Shown here piece after piece: positions 37,306 through 48,211 of a stretch of 64,000 bases of DNA; the first letter of the stretch is position 1, and the number at the start of each line of letters is the position of its first letter. This DNA comes from Neocallimastix lanati (nom. inval.) (Eukaryota > Neocallimastigomycota > Neocallimastigomycetes > Neocallimastigales > Neocallimastigaceae), in the NCBI GenBank assembly GCA_016946835.1, contig JACVTC010000013.1:1015001-1079000 (forward strand). The letters run 5' to 3'. The position numbers and the translations under genes are program-made. The notes below the pieces were generated by a model. The model saw only the letters and a list, made by a program, of their open reading frames with translations, was not told where the DNA came from and made no database searches.

Positions 37306-40300
37306 AGCAGAAAATAACATGCCGAGACAAAACCTCAGTTATTATGTGACTGCCCCGTCAACTAAAGCGAAGCTACCAAGTAATATAGTCAGTTGGACAA
37401 TTGACTCCGGAGCCACCTATCACATGACAAATGCATTATCAAGTTTAATAGATAAGATAAGGTGTGAAGAAATTATCCAATTCGCTGACGGAGGTACAGT
37501 TACTGCTACGTACAAAGGTACGTACGTAGGCTATATTAACAATAATGAAATTACATTACGAAATGTATTATATATTCCTAAATTCAAAAGAAGTTTGTTG
37601 TCAATAGACAACTTAAGTGAAGAAGGTTATAAAACAATATTTTACAATTTTAATAATAAAAATTTAGTTACCATTTACAACAAAGAAGGCAAAAGGATAT
37701 TTACTACCAAATCTAATAAATCCAAAATATATAAAGTATGGACTTTCAAAAATAAAATAGAATATAATAGGGACAACAACAAAAAGACTATTACATGTGA
37801 CAATATTATAAAAGCTTTTAACACAGAAAACATGGAGCTATGGCACCGCCGTCTTGGCCACTTTTATATAGATAACATTAAAGAAAAATTAAATAATATA
37901 AACATACAAAATAAATGTATAATATGTGCGTCCAAGATGAGAAATAAACCTTATAACAAAGCAAGAAACAAATCAAAAGAGCCGTTTGAACTTATACATA
38001 TGGATACAGTGTCATCCCTAGATAGCTCCATATATGGAAATAAATATTTCTTAAGTATATTAGATGATTATACCAGGTACGGATGGGTCTTTTTTATGAA
38101 CTCAAAAGCCGAAGTGTTCAATATTTTCAGAAAATGGTATAAGAAAGTCACCAACATTTTCAACAAAAATATTAAATATATACGAACCGACAATGGTACT
38201 GAGTTTACAAATAATAACTTTAGGAAATTTTGTGAAGAAAATGGTATTGAACAACAATTTTCAATACCTTACAACCCACAGCAAAACGGAAGAGCCGAAC
38301 GTTTTCAAGAAACCCTCATTTATAACGCCACCGCCATGCTCAAAGACGGTAAGCTAAATCATAAATATTGGGAAGATGCTGTAAGGACAGCAAATTACAT
38401 TCATAATAGGTTACCACATAATGGTAACAACAACAAAGTGCCTTTTGAGGAATTATATCAAGAAAAGGTCGATTATGAAAAGTTTAGAGTATTTGGTTGC
38501 CAAGTTTACTTTTATATCCCAAAACAATTTAGGCGAAAATTCAACGGAACCTCCCTTCCTGGAATATTTTTAGGATATGATGATAAAAATCCAACAGCCT
38601 ACATAATATATGATACTACAAATAATAAAATAGTCCTTTCAAGGACAGTTGAATTCTTCGAAGATACCCCTGGTAATATTTCCGCACCTTCTACAAGACC
38701 AGAAATATATAACTTTGAGGTTAATATGGAAGAATACGATGAAAATAACAAAAATACAGTATTACTCCAAGACTATAATAACAAAAATAAGGAACATGAA
38801 AATAAAGAGACAACAGAAAATAGAGAAGAAAATAAAAATAATAACAATATAAATAATAATGATAACTTAAATAATTTAAATAATAATTATTTAGAAAATA
38901 ATAATTTAAATAATAATAATAATATAAATAATAATTATCCAAATGATAATAATTTAAATAAATATAATTTTAATAAAAATTATTTAAATGATAATAATAT
39001 TAATTTTACTTATAGTCCTAATCCAAATAAAAATTTTCCCCAATCAACCAATATAATTGACCCATATAAAAATTATAATAATTATAATATTTTACCTTTA
39101 AATAATTTAAATAGTAATATAAGTAGCAATTTACCTTTTGCAGAAAACTTAAATCCGGCCATTTACAATTATAATGCTGGATTTATAAATCCTAATTTAA
39201 ATTATTTAAATAAAAATAATTATATTCAAAATGAAAATTATAATAATTTTCTAAATGAATATAAGGGTCATTTATATTTAAATGATAATAATTTAAATAA
39301 TAATTATATTAATAAAATTATAAATTATGAAAATAATGCTCAAAATTCATCAAATTCAGGAAATTTAAACAATAAAAATTCAGAAGATAATTCTCAAGGT
39401 AAATATAATTTAATTAACAACATAAACAATAAAAATGATAAAATGGAACAATCCATACATAATTCAAATTGTAATGATAACGTTATGAATGGAAATTCAA
39501 GTTCCATTGATAATAATTATGTAAAAAATAATTATATTCCAAATAATAATTTATATAAAAATAATTTTAATACAAAAATGAGAATTAATAATTTATATGA
39601 TGGTCAGTCGAATATGAACGATGTCCAACGTATAAATAATAATTCTAATATAAACAAAGAATTAAATTCAAATATAAACAATGAATTAAATTCAAATATA
39701 AACAAAGGATTAATTTCAAATATAAACAATGAATTAAATTCAAATATAAATAAAGAATTAAATTCAAATATAAAAAATGAATTAAATTCAAATGTAAGCA
39801 AAGAATTAAATTCAAATGTAAACAAAGAATTAAAATCAAAAGTAAACAAAGAATTAAATTCAAATATAAAAAATGAATTAAATTCAAATGTAAACAAAGA
39901 ATTAAATTCAAATGTAAACAAAGAATTAAATTCAAATGTAAACAAAGAATTAAATTCAAATGAAAATAAAGAATTAAATTCAAATGAAAATAAAGAATTA
40001 AATAAATTAGATATGAATAATAAATCAAATAATTCTACAATATCAAATATTAATAATGATAAAGAAACACAAGATAAAACAAATAATAAGAAAACAAGTA
40101 AACGTAAAGGAAAGAGAAAACTTGATTCAGAAACAAAACCTGAATCAAAGAAATTAAAATCATCAAATTTAAAGGACAAGAACGTTAAACGGAAAGGTAA
40201 GAGAAAACTTGATTCTGAATTAAAACCAGAATCAAAGAAAATAAAATCATTTGATTTAATGGATATAATAGAAGATAATTTTTCTTTATTATCTACAAAG

Positions 40301-40705
40301 GAGGAGCTGTGTGAACCCTATAATTATCCTGATATATTCAATAAAATTGATAAAAATGAATGGTTACAAGCAGTCAAGGAGGAATTAAACAGCATGAAAA
40401 ACTTAAAAGTTTATAAGAAAGTTGATAGGGTACCCAAGGGTAGTAATATAATAACACCAAAGTGGGTGTTCAGATACAAATATAATTCAGACAATAGTAT
40501 AAATAAAAGAAAAGCAAGACTGGTAGCCAGAGGTTTTACACAAAAACAAGGCATTGATTATAATGAGACGTTCTCGCCCACATTGAAACAGGACTCTTTG
40601 AGAATAGCAACTGCTATTGCATCAGCCAATAACTTTAATATATATCAAATTGATATAAAATCAGCCTACCTAAACGCTACACTAAACGAAGATGTGAGAC
40701 TTTAA
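37232..40705 (+). CDS. Copia Pol, N-terminal part (protease, integrase, first half of RT), interrupted
   Basis: The frame is open from 37232 (+1 relative to gag). In order: aspartic protease WTIDSGATYHMTN (about nt 37395); the integrase zinc finger H-H-C-C (LWHRRLGHF ... CIICASKM); the integrase core with three acidic residues (MDTVSS; RTDNGTEF; NPQQNGRAERFQE); an Asn-rich linker of over 450 residues; and the RT start (EWLQAVKEELNSM, WVFRYKYN, ARLVARGFTQKQGIDYNETF, QIDIKSAYLNATLNEDV with the first catalytic Asp). The frame stops at 40703-40705. Family comparison shows that the following RT segment, including the YGLKQS-type block, is missing, so this is a deletion and not a simple stop. Pol here is non-functional. 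Confidence 0.88.
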   Translation, partial: ASKITIQMKISNPHTPFDRGVDATKAENNMPRQNLSYYVTAPSTKAKLPSNIVSWTIDSGATYHMTNALSSLIDKIRCEEIIQFADGGTVTATYKGTYVGYINNNEITLRNVLYIPKFKRSLLSIDNLSEEGYKTIFYNFNNKNLVTIYNKEGKRIFTTKSNKSKIYKVWTFKNKIEYNRDNNKKTITCDNIIKAFNTENMELWHRRLGHFYIDNIKEKLNNINIQNKCIICASKMRNKPYNKARNKSKEPFELIHMDTVSSLDSSIYGNKYFLSILDDYTRYGWVFFMNSKAEVFNIFRKWYKKVTNIFNKNIKYIRTDNGTEFTNNNFRKFCEENGIEQQFSIPYNPQQNGRAERFQETLIYNATAMLKDGKLNHKYWEDAVRTANYIHNRLPHNGNNNKVPFEELYQEKVDYEKFRVFGCQVYFYIPKQFRRKFNGTSLPGIFLGYDDKNPTAYIIYDTTNNKIVLSRTVEFFEDTPGNISAPSTRPEIYNFEVNMEEYDENNKNTVLLQDYNNKNKEHENKETTENREENKNNNNINNNDNLNNLNNNYLENNNLNNNNNINNNYPNDNNLNKYNFNKNYLNDNNINFTYSPNPNKNFPQSTNIIDPYKNYNNYNILPLNNLNSNISSNLPFAENLNPAIYNYNAGFINPNLNYLNKNNYIQNENYNNFLNEYKGHLYLNDNNLNNNYINKIINYENNAQNSSNSGNLNNKNSEDNSQGKYNLINNINNKNDKMEQSIHNSNCNDNVMNGNSSSIDNNYVKNNYIPNNNLYKNNFNTKMRINNLYDGQSNMNDVQRINNNSNINKELNSNINNELNSNINKGLISNINNELNSNINKELNSNIKNELNSNVSKELNSNVNKELKSKVNKELNSNIKNELNSNVNKELNSNVNKELNSNVNKELNSNENKELNSNENKELNKLDMNNKSNNSTISNINNDKETQDKTNNKKTSKRKGKRKLDSETKPESKKLKSSNLKDKNVKRKGKRKLDSELKPESKKIKSFDLMDIIEDNFSLLSTKEELCEPYNYPDIFNKIDKNEWLQAVKEELNSMKNLKVYKKVDRVPKGSNIITPKWVFRYKYNSDNSINKRKARLVARGFTQKQGIDYNETFSPTLKQDSLRIATAIASANNFNIYQIDIKSAYLNATLNEDVRL
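39652..40010 (+). repeat. 24-bp tandem coding repeat in the copia Pol linker
   Basis: About 15 in-frame copies of an 8-residue unit (NKELNSNV and variants NNELNSNI, NENKELNS) lie between integrase and RT. The preceding 800 bp is nearly all Asn/Leu/Tyr codons. It is unusual for a copia polyprotein and resembles the Asn-rich style of host proteins. Confidence 0.9.
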
Positions 40706-41730
40706 ATGAAAAACTTATAAATATTGGTTTTAATAGACTTCGAAGTGAACCATGCATTTACGTTAAAATGAATGATCGGAATAAAATTATTTGTCTTCTT
40801 ACAGTTTATGTAGATGATATATTATTAACAGGTAATGAACATGAAGTATATAAAACAAAACATTTATTAAAAAATTATTTTAACATAACTGATATAGGTC
40901 CTGTGGATACAATCATTGGCGTTAAATTTATAAAAGAAAAGGACGGCTATCTATTGCAACAACATAAATATCTAGAGAATATATTAAGAAAATTTGATAT
41001 AGATAAGTATAAAATATCTTCAAATATGATACCAGAAGAAAATGAAGAATTAAGAAAAAGAAAATTCAATATCACGAAATACCAACAAGCTATAGGTAGT
41101 TTATTATATCTCGCGATATGTACTAGACCGGATATCTTATTTCCTGTGAATAAAGCTTCCAGAAAAGCCAAAGATCCAAATTATGAAGATTGGTATAATG
41201 TCATCAAAATATTTAGATACCTCAAGGGAAAACCTAATTATGGTTTAAGGTATTCAGGAAACTTAAAATTAAATGTTTATGTAGATGCAGATTACGGAGG
41301 AGATGTAGAGTCTAGAAAATCTACTACGGGTTATATAATTAAAATAGGTTCAGGACCTACCTCATGGTATTCAAAATTACAACACTGTGTATCTGTATCT
41401 TCTGCCGAAAGTGAATATTATGGAATAAATGAATGCGCTAGACATTGCTTGTGGTATGAAAATGTATTAAATGAATTAAAATTAAATTGTAATTGTATAA
41501 CAATAAATGTAGATAATAAAGCTGCCATTTATAATTGCGAAAATGAAACTATTAACCCAAGATCTAGACACATAGACATAAAATATCACCACACAAGAGA
41601 TCTTATTAAAGAAAATAAAATAAAACTAAAATATATAAAGTCTGAAGATAATCTAGCCGATGGTTTTACAAAGTATCTTAATACATATCTATTAAATAAA
41701 TTTAGAGATTCTATTATGGTGAAGTGTTAG
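40699..41730 (+). pseudogene. Copia Pol, C-terminal part (RT palm and RNase H), out of frame
   Basis: Open in a different frame from pol. It begins TLNEKLINIGFNRLRSEPC, then the catalytic YVDDILLTG (40807), an RT thumb, and RNase H with NVYVDADYGGD, SSAESEYYG, the DNKAAI block and RSRHIDIKYHH, ending KSEDNLADGFTK. The first ATG is at 40768, but the homologous sequence starts at 40699. It was once continuous with the upstream pol frame, and all its motifs are well preserved. Confidence 0.88.
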
Positions 41731-41745
41731 TCACAATTGAACTTT

Positions 41746-41753
41746 AGGAGGAG
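41746..41753 (+). promoter_or_regulatory. Polypurine tract
   Basis: aggaggag immediately precedes the 3' LTR TG, the expected plus-strand primer position. Confidence 0.85.
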
Positions 41754-42002
41754 TGTTAAAAATAAAGTTCAAATAGTATAGTAATTTATATTATATATAT
41801 TTAAATCTCTATGTATGTATGTATGTATGTGGCTTAATACATATAATATTAATTTGAAGTTATTGTGTAATTGATGTAGTAAAAAACTAATACATGTAAT
41901 TAGTATAAAATAAAATAATAATTTAATAATTAAATAAAATAGAACTTAAATAAATAAAAAAAAAAAAAATAAAAAAATAAAATAAAATAAAAATAAAAAA
42001 CA
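41754..42002 (+). repeat. 3' LTR
   Basis: Copy of 35990-36238 with no difference seen. It should supply the polyadenylation signals of the element. Confidence 0.9.
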
Positions 42003-42115
42003 AAAAAAATTGTCTATGAAGATTATTGGTTATATTATATTATTTAGTTATTTATTTTTTATTTTTTATACAAAATGATAATTTTTGTTTAAATAGTAAA
42101 AGTAGTCATAGTAAT

Positions 42116-42229
42116 AGAAAAATTATAATAGAAATACCATTTATAAATAGAATAATTAATTATAACTATGATAGAAAAATTATAATAGAAATACCATTTA
42201 TAAATAGAATAATTAATTATAACTATGAA
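42116..42229. repeat. 57-bp tandem duplication
   Basis: Two copies (42116-42172 and 42173-42229), identical but for the last bases. The unit is a multiple of three and lies in a 70-codon ORF (42026-42238), doubling KIIIEIPFINRIINYNY. It lies in the short region between the copia element and the CFAP210 start. Confidence 0.85.
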
Positions 42230-42376
42230 CTAAATTAAAAAGGAATAAATTATAAAATAATAATATTAATATTATAAAAAAAAAAAAAAAGAAAAAAAAA
42301 AAAAAGAAGAAGAAGAAGAAAAAAAAAGAAAAAGAAGAAAAAATAATTTATAATAATTTTTTTTAAAAAAAAAAAA

Positions 42377-44793
42377 ATGGAAACAATTCATAACGTAACA
42401 AACGAATACGATTTAAACGATATTAAATTAAGAAATTTACTCAAAAATGTTGGTTATTATCCTGGTGATAAACCAGAATTATTAACGTAAGTAAACTATT
42501 TTTATGATATTTCATTTATTTTTACATATATATACAATATGAAAGTGAATAAGTGTAATAAATTATTGATAAAAAAAATTATTGTATTAAAATACATATA
42601 TATAATATAAATTTAAATATTTTATTTAATATATATATAATAGACGTTCAACGAGAACAAATGGACCTGTATTAGATGGATTAGAATATCTTCGAATTAC
42701 AAATTCTCTTTCTAAGGATGATCAATTACAGAAAAAAATTAGACAAAATGAAGTAATAAAGAAGAACAAAATAAAAATGATATTATTTCAATATATATAT
42801 CTATTATTATTAATAATTTTATTTGGTCATATTATTTAATTCAAAAATAATGTAATATTAATAATATTAATAAAAATTATTAAATTATTATCCATAATTT
42901 TTCATTTAAAGAAAGAATATCTTCATAAAGTATCTCAAGATAGAATAAAGAATTGGAAAAATACAATTTCAGGACAAAGACGAATGAAAGATGAGATAAG
43001 GAAGAAGAAATTAGAAGAAAAAGAAGAGCAAAAAAGAAAAGAAAATGAAATATTTTTAGAAAATGAAAAAAAGAAAAGAGAGGAAATGTTAGAAAAAGTG
43101 AAACAAATAAGAATTCAAGAATTAGATTCAGTCAAAGCATTCAATATTAAACTACGACATTTTGAAGCATTGAAAGTAATAATTATTAAAATATAAACAC
43201 AAAATGATGACATTAAATTTATATATATTTCATCATATGATTTATTATTTTATAAATCATATAATAAAATAAATATTATTAATTTTTATATAAAGAAAAA
43301 TATATTAAAAGTAATTTTAATACCAATAATAATAATTATATATATATATATATTAAGGAAAGAAAATTACAAATTGAAAATAAAAGATTGAGACAAAAAA
43401 TACAAGAAGAATATGACAAAAAAATAGATGAACACTTTAATGAACTTAAAAAAGTCGAAGCTGAAGAAGATAGATTAAAATTAAAAGAAAAATTAAAATT
43501 AGCAAAAGTGGTTGATGATTATAATCAAGGATTAAGAGAGAAAAGAAAGATTGAAAAAGCTTTACTTAAACAAGTATATTATTTTAATAATTTTTTTTTT
43601 TTTTTTTTTTTTTAGATTTTAATATAGAACTATATATGATAATAAAAAATAATAATAAATATATAAAAAATAAAAAATAAAATTTATGATTACAAAATTT
43701 TTTAAAATTTAAAAAAAATTTATTCAAATTTTAAATAAATAAATAAATAAAAATAGTGATATAATGAAATAAATGAAAAATGAAATATAAATAAATATAT
43801 AATATTATTTATAATAATTTTATTATTATTAATATTAATATTATTAAAAAATAAAGGAATCATTAAAAGATCATGAAAAACTTGTTCAAAAAGATTTGGA
43901 AGACAAAGAAAAAGCACGGATAGAAGCAGCAAAAGAAAGAGAAAAATTTAAAAGTCTTTATGCCAATATTAAAGAAAAAGAACTTCAAAATAAAATGAAA
44001 AAGGAGAGAGAAAAATTAATAGAAGATAAAATAAAAGCGGAAATTGATAAATACAATGAGAAAAAAGAAATTCAAAATGAATTACGTCAACAACGAGAGA
44101 TTGAATTAAGAAATAAAATTAATCCAAATAAAGAGATAATATATAAAATGATAGAAAATGATAATAAAAAGAAGAAGAAAGAATTTGAAGAGTTTCAAAC
44201 TAAATGGCTCGATGTTGAGGATATACGAGTTAAAAGAGAAGAAGAAAGAGAAAGAAAAAATGCTCAATTTAAGAAAGAATTATATCAAGCTTACCTTGAC
44301 AAAGTAATTCATAAAAATAATATCTTATAATAACTTTAGTTATTATTATATTATTATTTTTTTCTTTAAAAAAAATAATATTTTTATTATTTGATTTTAT
44401 TTATTTTTTATTTTTCTTTTTTATTAATAATTATAATATTAAAAATACTTTTATTATTATTCATATAAATAATATATAGAAAGAAGAAAAGAAAAAGAAG
44501 AAGGAACTTCAAGAAAAGAAAGGTTTAGAATTAAGTAAAATATTAAAAGAATATGATGAATGCACAAAGAAAATGGAACAATATAAGCAGGAACAAAAGA
44601 AATTAGAAAAAATGAAATTAGAACAATTAAATAATATATTAAAAGTAAAAATTTATTATTTACTATTGTTATAGTTTGAATTAGTATTATTATTATAATT
44701 ATTTTGAGTTTATTTTTTATGTATATATAAAATTATTATTTTTACATTAAAATTAATTATAATTAAATATTATCAAATTATCAATTATGTATA

Positions 44794-44829
<36 letters not shown>

Positions 44830-45440
44830 TAGGAAGAACAATCAGCAAGAAAGATTCAAGATAAGGAAGAAAGAAATAAATGGAGAAAATTAATCATGGA
44901 AAATCAAGAATTAGATAAAAAACACTATGAGGAATATGTTAAGAGTGTCGCCAATGAAAGTTGGACTAAAGATAATGAACCACTTCAACGATACATCAAA
45001 GGTCAATTAAACCCAGAAGTAAATACAAATGGAAATGGAAATCGTCGTTTTATGTATAGCAACCTTCATATGGTATATATTAAATTCGTTAAAAAAAAAT
45101 AAATAATATTATTTATAATAGTAATGTTAATAATAATAAAGATATTGATAATTTTGAATTAAAATATAAAAATTATTATTAATATATATTAAATATATAT
45201 ACATAATTAAAATAAAAAAATAAAAATTTTTTTTTTATTTTTTTTCTTACTATTTTATGATATTATTATTATTTCAATAATTAGATTAATACATGGGAAA
45301 GACTTGGATATACAGGAAAGTATATGCCTAATGATTTAAAATTATCAAGTGAAACCATTGGCAGTCATGATGAATACATAAAAGATCTCAAACAAGAGAA
45401 ATACCTTCCAATAAATTATGAATCAAAGGATTTTCATTAA
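42377..45440 (+). CDS. CFAP210: CFAP210 (CCDC173)-like TPH-domain flagellar protein
   Basis: Eight exons: 42377-42486, 42644-42752, 42912-43175, 43358-43573, 43857-44303, 44480-44644, 44833-45072 and 45285-45440, giving 568 aa. The protein is a highly charged coiled coil of the trichohyalin/plectin-homology (TPH) type. The segments DRIKNWKNTISGQR and LRHFEALKERKLQIENKR correspond to conserved positions of CFAP210, and length is close to the human protein (about 550 aa). CFAP210 is a microtubule inner protein of axonemal doublets. Other TPH proteins (CFAP53, MNS1) are possible but fit less well. It is divergent to RIBC2. The start is the only ATG before the first exon's domain, after a purine-rich leader. 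Confidence 0.8.
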
Positions 45441-47951
45441 GTCAATATCTATTTTAGAATTAAAATAATTAAAACAGTAAAAGCAGAAACAATAAAAATA
45501 GACATTACAATGAAATAAGAATTTATACATATCAATAACAAATATATAACATTTAGAAAATATAAGTTCTTTAATTTTTAATATGTCATAATTATTACAA
45601 GTCACATTATACTGATATTTACCATTTTATTTATATTTAACTACAAAATAATTATCATTTTTTTATTCTTCATATATTATTAATTTAATTCATTATTTAA
45701 ATTATAAACAATTTTAATTTTTAATAATTCATTTTTAATACAATTTATTTTTAATGATTATATTTTTATAATTTTATTCCATAATTACTTTTAGTTACTT
45801 TTAGTAATCTTTATTAAAATTTAGTAGTACTACTTTTTTTAATAGATTTTATTAAATAATGTTATTACAATTTACAATATAGTTAATATTTTACAATATA
45901 GTTCTTTTTTCGATATATAATTAAAAATAATTTATTATATATAATATAATAAAAATTATTTCATTACTTTTTTTTTTTATTATTATTATTACAATATGTT
46001 AATTTCTTACCATAGATTAATTTTTTTTATTATTATTATTACAATATGTTAATTTCTTACCGTAGATTATTTTTTTTTTTTTTTATTTTTATTTATTTTT
46101 TTTTTTTTTTACTAATTTTGTGGTTTTAATAATAAATAAAAATAAATAATACAATAAATAATTTAAAATATAATTATTTATATTAATAATTTTTGTTTTG
46201 TTTCGTTTTTCATTTGTTTTGTTTTTAAATAAATATCATATTTTTTCATGCATAATTTTCGTAGTTAGTTCATAGAAAATAATTATTCATTTTTTATTGT
46301 TATTTTCAATTTATCATCATTTTATAATTTTATATAATATTTTATATTATTTTAGTTATAATTATAAATTAATTTTTAAAAATTTTCTTGTATCAAATTT
46401 TTAAAAAAAAAAAAAAATTACATATATATATATATGTGGATGGATTAATAATTATCGATCAAATGAATTATTTGAAAAAAAGTACTTAAATATCATGTAA
46501 AATATTTTTACATAAAAAATAAGTTTTAATTGATAATTATCTTTTTTTTCAAAAAAATAAAAATATTTATAATATATAAAATAATAATATTAATTACATA
46601 ACAATAAAAATAAATAATAAGCTAGTGAATATATACTATAGTGATATATATAGTTTTGAAAAATGCTTAATATAACTAATGAACTTAATCATTAACAGAA
46701 GTAATAAAATTTTTATCAAGAATATTATAATAATGAAGAAATGGTAAATGCTTTACAAATTAAAACAAATAATAATAAAATTAAAAATAAAAAAACTTTT
46801 AAAACTAATTTTAGAATAAAAAATAATTAATAACAAAAAAAGTATTAAATATATAATAGAATAATATTGCTGAGTTCTTTCTTATGTATAGAAATATAAA
46901 TAAGAAAGAACTTAAAAATGATTATATAGGGAAAATATGAATATTTAAAACAGATTTTATTAAAAAGAATTGATACAAAATAATAAATATTTTCTTTTTA
47001 TTTGAATGGTTTTTAAATAATACAAATATAAGATTGATTTTATTAATTTTCTGTTCATTTAAAAAAAAAAAGGATTCTTTATAATGTTAAAGTTTTATTA
47101 ATTCAATAAAAATTATTTTCATAAAAAATTTAACTTAAAAAAAATATAAATTTATATTTATATTAATAACTTTTATATCTATATCATTAATTTTATGAAT
47201 ACTATAAAACGAATTTCCAATTAAATATTTTTATTATTATTTTTATATTTTTATTAATAATAATTTATATATATATATTTTCAAAAACTTTTATATAAGT
47301 ATTAATGTTTTAGGAATATTTTATTTTTAAAGAATATTTTATTTATATATTAATTTTAAAATTTTGTAAAATTGGTAATTTTAATTTTTATATTAATGAA
47401 AAGATTATTTTTTTTAAAGAATATTTTTTTATATATATTTTTATGACTTTTTAATTTTTAAATTTTTTTTCCTATATTTTAAATGCTTTTTATCGATTTC
47501 AAGAATTTTTTTTTTATTTATTTATATATAATAATAAACCATAATATTGTTCTTTATATATATATATGTATAATTAAATAATAATGGTTTATATAATATT
47601 ACATTGTTATTAATTTCATAATCACTATATTTATACCTTTATATTAATTCGCTTTAATCTATATATTTTATAATCTAATTACTTGTAATATCATTCATTA
47701 TTATTTTTTCTTTTATAAATATATATAACTATAAAAAGTATTATTTATTTTCTTAATGTTTATTTTCCTAATCTTCATGCATTTTATTAATTAAATCTTT
47801 TATTAATTTAATTAATAAATTTTAATCATTATTTATTATTTTTTTTATTAATACTAATAGTATTTTATAAAATTATAAGTTTTAAATGAAAAAAAATCAA
47901 AAATAAATAAATTAAACTATTTTAACAATCATAATTATGAATATTAATAAG

Positions 47952-47983
<32 letters not shown>

Positions 47984-48211
47984 TTGATACATATAAAATA
48001 TTTTTTATTTACAAAATTAATTTCAAATAAATAATATAACTCTTAAACCCATCTCAAATTGATTCTTATAATTATATAATATATTATATATATATATATT
48101 TAATATATGATAAAAAAAAATTAAAGAGTATAATAAATTATATACACTTGATATATTATTATGTTTATGAATGTTTATATTTAATAAGATATAAGTTATA
48201 TATTTGAATTA
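45441..48211. other. Intergenic between convergent genes, AT-rich
   Basis: 2.8 kb with no ORF of protein-like composition. It contains a 50-bp tandem duplication at 45971-46070, several poly-T runs and (TA)n near 47952-47980. No RNA gene was recognised. Confidence 0.6.
45971..46070. repeat. 50-bp tandem duplication
   Basis: Two copies (45971-46020 and 46021-46070) differing at two positions. Confidence 0.85.

Larger units (their letters stand above)
35990..42005 (+). mobile_element. Full-length Ty1/copia LTR retrotransposon, recently inserted, RT damaged
   Basis: Two 249-bp direct LTRs (TG...CA) that read as identical flank gag, protease, integrase, RT and RNase H in copia order. A purine tract (aggaggag) abuts the 3' LTR, and a 16-nt sequence complementary to a tRNA-Lys anticodon arm follows the 5' LTR. 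The candidate target duplication is aaaat (35985-35989 and 42006-42010) if the right edge lies 3 bp past the CA. A/T runs leave the exact edge ambiguous by a few bases. Identical LTRs imply recent insertion, yet an RT deletion near 40699 shifts the frame, so this copy is not autonomous. It lies between RIBC2 and CFAP210. Confidence 0.93.

Noticed and set aside
39604-40179. Phe/Leu-rich ORFs opposite the copia linker
   Set aside because: Antisense shadow of the 24-bp repeat.
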